64,000 bases of DNA from Exophiala sp. HKRS030 (Eukaryota; Ascomycota; Eurotiomycetes; Chaetothyriales; Herpotrichiellaceae). Below the pieces are notes generated by a model. That model ran no database searches. It worked only from the letters and a program-made list of their open reading frames with translations, and was not told where the DNA came from. The stretch spans positions 4,650,001 through 4,714,000 of the forward strand of contig JAHWDD010000004.1 in assembly GCA_023897205.1 (NCBI GenBank), written 5' to 3'. How positions within the stretch are numbered: the stretch's first letter is position 1; every line of letters begins with the position of its first letter. The translations under genes and the position numbers were made by a program. This document shows positions 20,615 through 30,675 of this stretch, piece by piece.

Positions 20615-21092
20615 TTTTAAGAACGTTACCCGTTGTTGTAAGCGAGATGGAAACGTCTTGTATATTAAAACAACGTTCAGATGCTTCGAAGCTCGTCGTC
20701 AGATTTAAGGACCCGTCGTTTTAGAAACACGGAATTCAAAGCCGAATTCCGAGTGGAGAGGGAAATACTTTCGGCGTCTACCTGGGTCCCCTATCTCGGC
20801 CGAAACTGACAGCGAGGTTTCGTGGTGTGATGATGTATACCGAGTACCAACCAAAAGAACTATCTGATTGTATTCATTGATTGATTGATTGATTGATTGA
20901 TGATCGACATAAACTTTGGTTACGGCCGTTTGGAAAACAGCTCGTCCTTAAAACTATACCGAACACCGTTGTAAGCCAGTGGGGATATAAATGCTTTGCC
21001 AGAATGTTAGGTCAATCCCATGAAATCACGCACCCATCACCAATGTTGAGTCTAGAAAATGAAAATGGAAAGGCAATACTTGACGACCGTCC
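20615..21092. other. Intergenic region with (TTGA) microsatellite
   Basis: Promoter side of the luciferase-like gene and 3' flank of the dehydrogenase gene. A (TTGA)6 tandem repeat occupies 20877-20900. No gene seen. Confidence 0.6.
20877..20900 (+). repeat. (TTGA)6 microsatellite
   Basis: Six perfect tandem copies of the tetranucleotide, in non-coding DNA between two minus-strand genes. Confidence 0.9.
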
Positions 21093-23156
21093 TCACCAAC
21101 TCCGCTGTCCATCTTCAGGCCTCCATCTTCCGACCACGTCCACTCTCACGTTGCCCAACTTCTCGAGTGCGTCCACATCTAGGACACCCCTGCCATCAAA
21201 CACCCACTTGGGTTCCCTCATGTTATATACAATTCTCGCCCATTCAACAGGTTCTTTGGTGATAGGACTGCTGGATCGCGACTTGCAGTCAGGGCAATCC
21301 TTTGGGCACACAGGAATAGGCTTGAGTTCGACGCGAAGACCAGCCACAGAATCGATGCCTTGTAGAGATTGACTTCCCCTTTCACTGATAAGTGATAAAG
21401 CCCCAAGCTCTGAAATGCACTCGTCCGAGAATGTCCTGTCAAGCTTTGAGGCTGCTGCAATGGCACTGTCCATCCGCGGCTCCCGCATTGTGTTTCGAAA
21501 TTGATCGCAGTCGTTGATAACCAGGACCGCATTGGCGTCGGCGCAGGCTTGATATGGATCTGAATAAATTTTAACCCGAGATGGTGTGCTCGCATCGTCC
21601 GCTGTTCCGCAGTTGCTGATTTCCCTCAAAATATCTTCTTCGTTGCAGTATGGGTCGAAGATTGCAATCTCCGCGGGCTGCTCGTCAAGAAGATTCTTGA
21701 TGACATCCACAGCGGGAGACTCTCTAGCATCGCCTGTATTCTTCTTGAAGGCAAACCCAAGCATGACAATCTTTTTGCCTGCCAGATTCTCATTGTATCG
21801 CCTCAAGATTCTTCTCGCAAAACGCCGCCGTTGAGAGACATTGAGCGAATTGACTTGGCTCCAGTACTCGGCCACCTCGTCTAGTCCCAGGGATTCCGCT
21901 AGATATGTGAGGCTGGCAATATCCTTTCTGAAGCAAGACCCTCCGAAGCCTATGCCAGCCTTGAGGAATTGCGGCCCGATTCGGGCGTCCAGGCCGATAG
22001 ACTTGGCCACTTCGTTGACGTTTGCTCCTGTCGCTTCGCAAATAGCACTGATAGAGTTGATGCTGCTAATGCGTTGAGCCAACATCGCGTTAGCGACCAG
22101 CTTCGAAAGCTCAGACGACCAAGCGTTGATCTGGAGTATCTGATTCCGGGGAATCCATGCAGTGTAGAGGTTTGCGAGCAGATCAGCCGCGACTTGCCCA
22201 GACGAAGATTCTGCCGAACCAATTATGACACGGTCCGGGTTCAAGAGGTCTTTGATAGCTGTTCCCTCGGAGAGAAATTCGGGGTTCGAAAGGATCTCGA
22301 AAGAAACGCCAGGCCTCAGGGATCCAAGCTAGATAGCAGATGTCAATCGAATGATACACCAAAGGCGACTACGCCCATCTCATGCGTGTAATCCTACCGT
22401 TTGCCTGATTCGTTGAGCAGTTCCGCATGGTACCGTGCTCTTTTCGACGATAACGGCTCCGGCTTTGGCATAGAGCGCAACATCTTTCACAGCACCGTCC
22501 AAGGCAGTCATGTTCGTTGCCCTTCCAGCGCCCACTCCAGACTTCTTCGTAGGCGTGTTGACTGCCAACAAGATCATGTCCGCGGCGCCTATGCTACCAG
22601 CGGTGTCAGATGTGAAGAAAAGATTAGGATCGCGTCTCGAAATGAGGTTTGATCCCGCCGCTGGGTCATTTGTAAGAGCGCCGTCTCTTGTCAATCGGAC
22701 AATATCATTAAGACCAGGCTCATGGATCGGTAGATGACCAGAGTTCCATCTCGTGATACGGCCTTGGTCTTTGTCCAAAACCTCCACGCGAACGGATGGA
22801 TTATGCAAGGCCAACACTGCGGCAGTAGGTCCGCCTGTGGTCGAACCGCACGGTCAGCTTCGACTTTCCGCTGCTAGAAGGCTCCTAAGAGACGTACCCA
22901 CGTAGCCAGCTCCGATCACGCATATTCGACTGATGCAAGGGTTCTCTGGCGAGACGGTTCTGGGGGCTTCCCCGGTGTCACACCGGTTAGTGGTCGCTGG
23001 TATTTCCTGCTGACAATCATTGAGGATCTGTGCAATGTGCGTAGGGAAAGCATCTTTGGGATGAGAAGGACGAAATAACGGACTGCTCTCTGGGGTTAAG
23101 AGGCCAAAGGAGGAGTTAGAAGAGCTGTCATCAGCGAGAGAAGGTACCAAGTCCAT
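21093..23156 (-). CDS. UDP-glucose 6-dehydrogenase family protein
   Basis: Three exons on the reverse strand (23156-22898, 22834-22398, 22328-21093) encode 643 residues; introns are 63 and 69 nt. The NAD-binding Rossmann motif IGAGYVGG (81-88) is formed across intron 1. The middle domain carries ELSKLVANAMLAQRISSIN (conserved Lys ~308 and Asn ~312), and the catalytic Cys ~364 is in GFGGSCFRKD. A UDP-binding C-terminal domain follows. The enzyme oxidises UDP-glucose to UDP-glucuronate with two NAD+. It is longer than the usual ~450-490 residues: it has an N-terminal disordered extension of ~75 residues and a C-terminal addition with a CPKDCPDC cysteine cluster and a second ADANAVLVINDCDQF-type fold element. 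It is divergent from a GT4 glycosyltransferase, which suggests shared use of UDP-glucuronate. Another UDP-sugar (for example UDP-GlcNAc) is a less likely substrate. Confidence 0.88.
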
Positions 23157-23823
23157 CTTGGCCACCACAGCGTAGATGCAGAGATTGTAGGAAAGCGAAG
23201 GCACACAGCATCGTAAAAGGACAGGTTTTAAAGATAACGGCAGGGCGATCGCGAGGGCAAACAAAAAGTCACGGCCGTGATACGAGCGCGTCGCAATGGC
23301 TGCTCACATGGTCTCTTGCTGAGTTGACATCAGGATGAAGCGTGCACGCGCATTCAAAGACGCGGTGTGAATGGACAGAAGAGAAAACGATGGGAAATGC
23401 AGGGAATATAGAAGAGCCTTGGGATATTGATGTTCCACCCACGTGGTGGCAGTGAGCACATATAACGCGCTGAAACTGAGAATGGGAAAATTGCCACTAG
23501 AGGATTCATCATGAGAACACGTCGACATCCCGAACTTCGAATGAGAGGGGCATTGAAGGTCATAAGAGTGGCACTTTGGAACTTTTACCTGAGAGACAAA
23601 TGTAACTGCAAGGATTCGACCACGAAAAGAGTGAAGAGGGAAGAGGAAGAGGAAGGATTCTGTTCGTCTACTGTACAGCACCCAATACCGCGCACCATCA
23701 AGAGCCAATAGCCAAGAGCGCAGTCTATTTACCCCTCGCTTTCTCCTTATCGATAACACCTCCGGCATTCGGCGAATCGTTGATGCGACTGCGACAGCCA
23801 CTAGTGGTTTCCGCTTCCTCACG
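23157..23823. promoter_or_regulatory. Divergent promoter between UDP-glucose dehydrogenase and GT4
   Basis: 667 bp separate the two opposed ATGs, so this DNA must drive both genes. No coding sequence is supported. No clear operator was identified by eye. Confidence 0.6.
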
Positions 23824-25398
23824 ATGATGGCAAAGCAGTTGTCGCAGCCACAGCCATTAAATTTGGAACTGGCAGCATCTCATAGCGACCAACATGGCAC
23901 CAAATGCGAGGATGGGTTTCCCGCAATTCTGCAAGGCAAGAGACTCCTGCTCGCGACGGAGTCCCTTGGTCCGGTCAACGGTGTGAGTCGCACCACTCTC
24001 AGCCTCGTCGAGTACCTGCGACGCAATGGTGTTCAACTCGCGATTGTTGCTCCTCATTCCAAGGAAACAAGACTGCGACCCAAGGACAGCAATATCCCGG
24101 AGCTGCGACTTCCTGGGTACCCACTCCCTTACAACCCTGACTTGACAGTTGTCTATCCCTTTCAGCTCGAAGATGTTTACAAGCGCACCTTCAAACCTGA
24201 CATCGTGTACCTGGCCAGTCCGGCATCTACTGGATTCCAGTTCTTGCTTCAAATCCGACAGCTTCAGGACCCTCCTGTTGTGTTATTGAATTTTCAGACA
24301 GACCTCTCGGCATACAGCGAGATTCTTTTCCCTGGCCCCGTTGCACGATTTTCTGTCTGGTTACTGGGAGTGGTACAAGGCTTTCTTTTCAGCCACCGCA
24401 GCGTCCATACAATCTTTTATCCTTCGTCAGGTATTCGCCGATATCTCCTCAAAGCAGGTGCTCCCAGTAGTAGGCTGGTGCAGCTTGGACGTGGAGTAGA
24501 CACTGCCCTGTTCCATCCTTCTCGGCGTGATGAGTCATATCGCAAGGAGCTTGCTCCCAACGGAGAATTGATCCTTGTCTGCGTTTGCCGGTTGGCGCCG
24601 GAAAAGGGGTTTGAGTTTTTGGCGCAAGTCGCCTCCAAGTTGATGGAACAGGACTTTCCTTTCAAACTGGTCATTGTGGGTGGCAACCTCAATCCCGCCG
24701 TTGAGAACGACGTTCGTCAGCTGTTCAATTCGACCAAGGAGCATGTTGTGTTCACTGGACTCTTAACAGGCACCAGCCTCGCCCGTGCCTACGCTTCTGC
24801 CGATGTCTTTCTTCATTGCTCCATTACGGAGACCTTTGGATTGGTAGTCCTCGAAGGCATGGCGAGTGGCGTGCCTGTAATCGCACGGGACGAAGGAGGC
24901 CCGTCCGATATTGTTCAGCATGCAAAGACGGGTTATCTAGTCGCCCCTCACGATCTGGACACATTCGTTGAACGGGTTCGAGGATTTTCTGACGCAACTC
25001 TTCTGGCGAGCATGGCAGAAAACGCCAGGGAGTTCGCCCTTGAAACAACCTGGGATAAGATCAACAGAAGGGTCGCTTGGCAACTTGCTGAAGGGTTGCA
25101 GGAGCATTTGCGAATTCAACAACGGAAAAGGCCCATTCGGAATTGGTTGGTTAATCGATACTATGACTTCAAGTCAGAGGTAGTGGTACCCTGGGTGGTA
25201 GCTTTTCGACTCCATATCGCTATCATGCTGGTGTACATTGTTTGGATGATGGCTGCGGCCGTTTTGTTGCTTTATGGAAACAAGCTGATTCCCAAAAATT
25301 GGCATTTCCTGCAGAACATGCCTGTGGTGATACGACAAGGGTTCCGTCGATGTTCAAAACAAGGATTACGAGAATTGTTGCAACAGCTCTCGATATGA
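23824..25398 (+). CDS. GT4 glycosyltransferase, SQD2-like, membrane anchored
   Basis: Intronless, 524 residues. It has a GT-B fold of family 4: an N-terminal acceptor domain (ATESLGPVNGVSRTTLSLVEYL), a donor domain beginning near residue 245, RLAPEKGFEFL, and the E-x7-E signature Glu336...Glu344 in ETFGLVVLE, with EGGPSD after it. This arrangement resembles plant and bacterial SQD2, which transfers sulfoquinovose or, in plants, glucuronate to diacylglycerol. A hydrophobic C-terminal segment (~residues 462-485) suggests membrane attachment. Its head-to-head position with a UDP-glucose dehydrogenase suggests UDP-glucuronate as donor and a lipid as acceptor. The family is seen in the sequence; donor and acceptor are inference. 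Two adjacent ATG codons start the frame, and either may be used. Confidence 0.85.
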   Translation: MMAKQLSQPQPLNLELAASHSDQHGTKCEDGFPAILQGKRLLLATESLGPVNGVSRTTLSLVEYLRRNGVQLAIVAPHSKETRLRPKDSNIPELRLPGYPLPYNPDLTVVYPFQLEDVYKRTFKPDIVYLASPASTGFQFLLQIRQLQDPPVVLLNFQTDLSAYSEILFPGPVARFSVWLLGVVQGFLFSHRSVHTIFYPSSGIRRYLLKAGAPSSRLVQLGRGVDTALFHPSRRDESYRKELAPNGELILVCVCRLAPEKGFEFLAQVASKLMEQDFPFKLVIVGGNLNPAVENDVRQLFNSTKEHVVFTGLLTGTSLARAYASADVFLHCSITETFGLVVLEGMASGVPVIARDEGGPSDIVQHAKTGYLVAPHDLDTFVERVRGFSDATLLASMAENAREFALETTWDKINRRVAWQLAEGLQEHLRIQQRKRPIRNWLVNRYYDFKSEVVVPWVVAFRLHIAIMLVYIVWMMAAAVLLLYGNKLIPKNWHFLQNMPVVIRQGFRRCSKQGLRELLQQLSI

Positions 25399-25709
25399 GG
25401 ATTATGGGCATTCAAGCCGCAAATGGGTCACGAAACTGCGGTGCGCTTGAAACCCCATGGCGGGCGGTGTAACATCACCGAACACGATCAGAAGACCCAA
25501 AGTCTACGAGCAACGAGCTCTTTTCACTCGCAAGAGTGTTCAGACTGTCCACACGCACCTCACTGACCAAAAGCGATCACAGATGGACTTGTACTGCATC
25601 CATGAGTCAGTCAAACCGCACGCAGCGGTCATGGTCAGCATTTATAATGCACTCTCATATCTTGTCATATACTTCCAAGATTGTCGTTCCCAGGTCATGC
25701 GTATCCGTA
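25399..25709. other. 3' flanks of convergent GT4 and transcription-factor-like genes
   Basis: 311 bp shared by two converging genes. No gene, repeat or clear hairpin noticed. Confidence 0.6.
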
Positions 25710-27476
25710 TCAATCGCCCCTTCGATGGAACGGGCATATACCCATAGCTTCACTCATTTCACGCATGACTCGAGGCGCTCCTTCAATGTGGCGGCGAATG
25801 CCTTCAAAATCATGTTCGGGCATCTCTGCAGTGACCATGTGAGGTCGCGATTTGGGATCTTTATTCCGGTGCAGGAGAAACTCTCTTCGCCGCATTGCTG
25901 CTTCCCAAACCGTCTTCCAATGCGCTCCAATATCATTCGTCCAAAAGAAGCCACATAGGATTTTGTTTAGGCGACGCCAGTCTCGGGCTTCTGGGAACAG
26001 GTCAAGCACATGATCGAAGACAGCATGACTAGAAGGCATCGGTGCCACTCTCAATGCCAGAACACCCGCAACGGCCATGCTTGCCCAGATAAACGCATGC
26101 TGCTCCTCAACACAGGTTGGCTTCGGCTGAGCAGGGAGTGTCGCGATGAACCTGCGAAGAATTGGGTCGTAGAATAGGTTAAGTGGGGTCAATGACCGAA
26201 GTTGGAACATGTACGAGATAAGTCCAGAAGTGAGACTGAGCTCGACGGGAACGACCGAGGTCAAGGACATTCGTTGCAAGGATGATAATAGCGCCTGAAC
26301 CATAGATTGTTGACGTCGGACGTCGAACAGGCAGTCATCAGAGGAAGATAAGGGGACCGAGACACCGTCAAGGAGGCTCTTTGTGCCTAATAAGGTTGTT
26401 GCTCCTGCGACCGCTCCTAGCATCATGATCATTTGAACAGAAATGCGACATTTCAAACAGACATCCGACAGGCCTGGAGGTAGCCGAGACAGTATGGTGC
26501 AAAGGTCTGGATCGAAAGGTGGTTCGGGGTAGGCGAGCGGCTTGTCGAGGGACAGTTCTTCGAAGGTTTCCTTTAGATACCCAATAGACTCGGGCGGTAT
26601 ATCAGGCGGTCTACCTGTGACGAACGATCCAAGTGCCTTGTAGCCGGTCAGCCCGTGCCTGACAAATTTCGCCCAGTCGGTTTCCTTGCCCTCCTGGCCA
26701 AGAGGTCCTCGAAGCTGTAGCATCTTCTCCAGGCCTTCGCAATGCATCTGGACCGCAGAATGGTTTCCCATTAGATACTCGAGCGTCATGAGCATGGTGG
26801 CGGTCAACAGAGCGTCGTCGTCGGTGCACTGGTTGGTCCTGATTTTGGTGTTGAGTCCCGCGATGGCGTTTCCGCGGTGCTGGATGAAGGCGGCATCTTC
26901 GAGCGCGGGACGGTCCAGCGAGAGCAAGACCGAGGCGCGGCACACGGCGATCATCGACTCGAACAGTATCGGGTGTTTCAGCGCGTACGGGAGCAGCAAC
27001 GAGAGGTGAGGGTTCACGGGGCCCGGGACGGACGAATCTTCGGGGAAACCGCTGCAGATGGTGATGAAGTAGTCCATCGTGTCCCGCACACAGTCGGTGG
27101 CCTTGATCGGAAAGTACATGAACGGATCGACTCGCGTGCCGTTCAGGGGAAGAGGTTGGAGCGGAGATGCCATTGTGATTGCCTGGTGGCACCACGGTGA
27201 GGCGGTGTTGTCTTTGCCTTTGTCGCAACCTCCTTTGCAGGGCGAGGGTTTCCTTTCCGGGTCGTCGTCGCCGTCACCGTCTGTTTGTCCAGTGGGCGGC
27301 GTCCATAATACAAACTGATTACTCCTACTTTCCAGTCGTCGCTTCTTGGGGTCGTATTTTTTCCATCGGATCTTTTTGTACTTGGATAGTCCCGTCGAGA
27401 CGTCCTTGGGACCGATGTTCGATGCCGGTGTCGATTGGTCAGAGGGCGTGGGCAACGCCGACTCTGCAATAGCCAT
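25710..27476 (-). CDS. Fungal_trans_2 domain protein lacking a visible zinc cluster
   Basis: Single open frame of 588 residues on the reverse strand. Residues ~120-560 match the helical Fungal_trans_2 (C6 transcription factor middle homology) type: LPYALKHPILFESMIAVCRA, then LMTLEYLMGNHSAVQMHCEGLEKMLQLRGPL. The N-terminus has YKKIRWKKYDPKKRR, which looks like the basic segment that follows a Zn2Cys6 cluster, but no six-cysteine motif precedes it. An upstream exon with the cluster was sought up to 27.96 kb and not found. It may be a regulator without its own DNA-binding domain, or a start may be missing. It is convergent with the GT4 gene and could regulate the neighbouring locus; that is speculation. 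Confidence 0.75.
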   Translation of the reverse strand: MAIAESALPTPSDQSTPASNIGPKDVSTGLSKYKKIRWKKYDPKKRRLESRSNQFVLWTPPTGQTDGDGDDDPERKPSPCKGGCDKGKDNTASPWCHQAITMASPLQPLPLNGTRVDPFMYFPIKATDCVRDTMDYFITICSGFPEDSSVPGPVNPHLSLLLPYALKHPILFESMIAVCRASVLLSLDRPALEDAAFIQHRGNAIAGLNTKIRTNQCTDDDALLTATMLMTLEYLMGNHSAVQMHCEGLEKMLQLRGPLGQEGKETDWAKFVRHGLTGYKALGSFVTGRPPDIPPESIGYLKETFEELSLDKPLAYPEPPFDPDLCTILSRLPPGLSDVCLKCRISVQMIMMLGAVAGATTLLGTKSLLDGVSVPLSSSDDCLFDVRRQQSMVQALLSSLQRMSLTSVVPVELSLTSGLISYMFQLRSLTPLNLFYDPILRRFIATLPAQPKPTCVEEQHAFIWASMAVAGVLALRVAPMPSSHAVFDHVLDLFPEARDWRRLNKILCGFFWTNDIGAHWKTVWEAAMRRREFLLHRNKDPKSRPHMVTAEMPEHDFEGIRRHIEGAPRVMREMSEAMGICPFHRRGD

Positions 27477-27960
27477 GAGTGCCGGAGATATTGTCCCTCA
27501 AGTGGGAAGGAAGATCTCCTTTGCGATGCACGGGGAGAAGGGCCCACACACTTTGTCTAGATGCCACCCCTCTCTCTCAAGATACGTACAAGATTGTCTT
27601 CTGGTAGAAGTAGGTAAATAAGAGAAGCCTAATTAATTTAGTCGTCGAGATGACTAGACCCTGATTCAAGGACGGAAAAATGTCAAGCGGTCAGACGGAG
27701 AAACGAGGGCGAAAGTTATGCTTTGAATTTGTCGTCAGACAACGAATATCGGACTTTCTCCCAACAGCTGACTAATGAGGTACCGAGTGACGGCGAAAAT
27801 ACATCGAGAAACGGAGTCACATTGGCCGGTAAGAGGCACGAGGTATAACGATTCTTTTCTTTTGCCTTAGCAATTTCCAATCCAACACAGGTATCATAAT
27901 GCTACACGACAATCCCTCCTGAGACACAGAATATCGAGTGCCTCGACTAGAACTGTTTTG
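27477..27960. other. Intergenic region between two minus-strand genes
   Basis: 484 bp with no gene, and no cysteine-rich exon that would complete the transcription-factor-like protein on either side. Confidence 0.5.
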
Positions 27961-29670
27961 TCAGGGCTCTTGATCTTCTCCCTCTGGCTCCTCGTCTTCG
28001 TCTTCTTCGTCAGCTTCGTCTTGTTCTTCATCGCCGTCTTCCGGCTCTTCATAACCTTCAGGAACATCAGGCTCTTCGGACAGCGGCGTCTGCCCAGCTT
28101 CAAGATAGCTTGACGTCGTTTTGCGCTTTGATTTGCTCAGTCGACCTTTTCCACTACCACCAGATGTTGGGAGTGAGCCAGCGGTGGTTCGACAGAGGGA
28201 TCGGTAAGCTGCAGCCCACTCGAGCTCTTTCTTGGAGGCATCCTTGCCCAAGAATCCCATAGACGTCCTGATCTGATCGCTAGAGTCGGCCATACCCATT
28301 CCTTCCCAGTAATCCGGTAGAGTCAAGAAGTTCCGCATGGCTGCTGGGTCCAAGGTCTCGTGGCTTATAAGGGCATCCGATTTGGCTTTTAGTGCGATTC
28401 GAATCTTCGCCATGGTCCCATTGCTATACCAGCCGAAGTATCTGAGCTCACATTCATGTCGAAGATTGATCTCCGGCGTATCAACCAAAGGTTTCAGATC
28501 GGGATCCTCCAGATCACACAGCTGCCAGAGTTTGCCGTCGGTCGGGTACGGCGGCTTGCCTGTGAAAACGTGGGAAGACCTGTCCTTGCTTCTTGCCCAT
28601 GAGCGGTCGAATCCTTCTCCGCTGTGCAAAAGCTGCATCATGACCGTCTGGTATTTGCGGTAAGAGGGGTCTTTTCGCGGGTCTAGACCAAATTTGCAGA
28701 ACGTGTCTCTCCAGGGTCCCGAGCGAAGGGCGTACGCGACGTAGGAGATTATATAGCGGGCGGCAAACACAGGGGCGTCGTCCGGAAACTGGTTTATAAG
28801 AGCTCGCCGGGTCCAAATAGGCCGCTGATCGAACAGCCTTTGAATGAGTCCGTACAACTGGATGTGACTGTCCGGAAAGTCTTGGAGAGGAGGGCAGTCG
28901 GGGTTTGGCTGATCTGGGTATTTTTCGTCGTTCCACTGACACTGATAGGTGAAGAGCCGTTGGGGTGCCTGAGTGTTGAAGAGTGACCTCTTACCGGTTG
29001 CCGGGTCGGATACAGTCTTTACAGCCGGATTTTGTCGATACGTGTAGTTTGAAGACAGAGTCTGGGTGGACAGTACAGCAGGTGGAAATATTTCGGTATC
29101 TTGCAGTCCGTACGACTCAGGTAGAGACCATTGCTTGACGAGCGGGTAATCCTGTGGCATGATTTTCGACTGCACTTCGCGGAGGAATTGCGAGTCTCTG
29201 GTTGAGTACACTAAATCCGGCATCGTGCGCCAGATATGCGTGGAGCTGATTTTGCCCACAACTTCTGCCTCATACCTTTTCGAATTGTCATGGAGAGAGC
29301 GTAGTAGGTAAGCTACATCTTTTCGATTGTCCTCTTGTGAGTGCTCAACAAACTCGTCTTCTGAGCCACGCTTCCTCTTTCTGCCTGTCCTCTTAGGCAG
29401 TGTGAGCTTGAGGAGTAGATTATCAGTCTTCTTATTGTATGAGATAACAGTTCGACTGTCCGGGTTGTCCAACTGGAATCTGAGCCCTAGGGTTTTTTCA
29501 CCGTCGATATTGAGAGCCTGGGCAATTTCGCTGGGACCTCCCACCATCTGGACAGCCTTCTGCGAGTTTTGTACGATGCATGGATGCTCAAGAGAGAGCA
29601 CAGGCGTGGATGGCACTCGATACCTCCGGGTTGACGATGAGTCCATCATCAAAAGAGACATGTCCAGCAC
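27961..29670 (-). CDS. TFIIIC subunit tau95/Sfc1 (GTF3C5 homologue)
   Basis: Intronless, 569 residues. TFIIIC binds the A and B boxes of tRNA genes and recruits TFIIIB for RNA polymerase III; tau95 contributes to A-box recognition. Family features: an N-terminal dimerisation-type beta domain (HPCIVQNSQKAVQMVGG, LGLRFQLDNPDSRTVI), a basic patch RTGRKRKRG, and a central winged-helix region with RPIWTRRALINQFPDD and FAARYIISYVAYALRSGPWRDTFCKFGLDPRKDP. The last ~45 residues are almost entirely Glu/Asp, as in other tau95 proteins. Several in-frame ATGs occur in the first 9 codons; the ninth may be the true start. The gene is divergent from the PP2A B56 gene. Confidence 0.87.
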   Translation of the reverse strand: MLDMSLLMMDSSSTRRYRVPSTPVLSLEHPCIVQNSQKAVQMVGGPSEIAQALNIDGEKTLGLRFQLDNPDSRTVISYNKKTDNLLLKLTLPKRTGRKRKRGSEDEFVEHSQEDNRKDVAYLLRSLHDNSKRYEAEVVGKISSTHIWRTMPDLVYSTRDSQFLREVQSKIMPQDYPLVKQWSLPESYGLQDTEIFPPAVLSTQTLSSNYTYRQNPAVKTVSDPATGKRSLFNTQAPQRLFTYQCQWNDEKYPDQPNPDCPPLQDFPDSHIQLYGLIQRLFDQRPIWTRRALINQFPDDAPVFAARYIISYVAYALRSGPWRDTFCKFGLDPRKDPSYRKYQTVMMQLLHSGEGFDRSWARSKDRSSHVFTGKPPYPTDGKLWQLCDLEDPDLKPLVDTPEINLRHECELRYFGWYSNGTMAKIRIALKAKSDALISHETLDPAAMRNFLTLPDYWEGMGMADSSDQIRTSMGFLGKDASKKELEWAAAYRSLCRTTAGSLPTSGGSGKGRLSKSKRKTTSSYLEAGQTPLSEEPDVPEGYEEPEDGDEEQDEADEEDEDEEPEGEDQEP

Positions 29671-30675
29671 CGGAAAGTGGATGTGAGAGAGTGGAAGATC
29701 TCAGAATTCTTTGCAGATTGTAGTTGACCCGCAAGCATGCGGCTCTCGCCCATTGGTTTTGTTCTGGGAGGAGTTTCACCTGGAATTCACGCACTCATCC
29801 TCGAACTTCATAGTGCAGCACTGGAGTGAACGAATATTGGCCTCATTACCTGTGGAGATCTCGAGTCATGACCGAGTCTTAGCAGAGGAGTACCTCATCA
29901 CAACCCATAGGCAATCCTGATGATTGATTGTTTAGACTTGAAGCCTGCATCTCATCAACATACAGAATCCAGCCGTGGCGTGTTTGACATTGATATATAT
30001 GTCTTGGCAGATTGTATGTGGTCATCAGCTTATTAGCGGCTCTAGCAACAACGCTCCGACCTCTAAGAAGCCCATCTTGTTGTCGCTTGTAATTGAGAAG
30101 CCCCCACTGACCCAAAGCCAGCCTGCGCTCCTCTCCTGGCACTCTATGGACCGTTCATCTTGAACTCGCAAATACACCACCACCTTCCTGTAGCGACGTT
30201 CCCATACAATACGCAAATGGACGTTCATGTACTGTATCTGCATTGATCAGCCATACGTCAATTCAACTCGACCAAGCCACAGCCATTTCTTCGACCATTG
30301 TTGGCCCACGAACACACACCACACGTCAACACACTCCTATTGCACTCCGTATGTCGCCTCAAAACGCCTTCTGCAGGTCTTTGCTAATTCCATTCCACCT
30401 CCACAGTCCAACGTTGTTATTGTCGCCCGAATTGTTACCCAGCGACTCGCTTTCCTACAATGAGGAATTGACATAATCTCTCTGACGCCGCATTCCCACA
30501 CAATCGGACTCTTCCCATCCAGACCCTCGTGCCCATCATCTTCGGCATCCACCTAGCCTCATACGGATGAAACAGTAACAGCTTGTTTCGTTTGTGTCAA
30601 AAGAGGTGGCGCGATATTGCGACATTTCTGTTGACGCCATCAGTCGAGTGACAAGTCTAGGGCTCTCTAGACAAC
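29671..30675. promoter_or_regulatory. Divergent promoter region between tau95 and B56 genes
   Basis: About 1 kb with no supported gene. The part nearest the B56 ATG is CT-rich, as fungal leaders often are. Short open frames here have no conserved domain. Confidence 0.5.

Noticed and set aside
26611..27228. 205-codon reverse-strand open frame rich in Arg and His
   Set aside because: Alternate frame of the Fungal_trans_2 gene; composition typical of a shifted frame.
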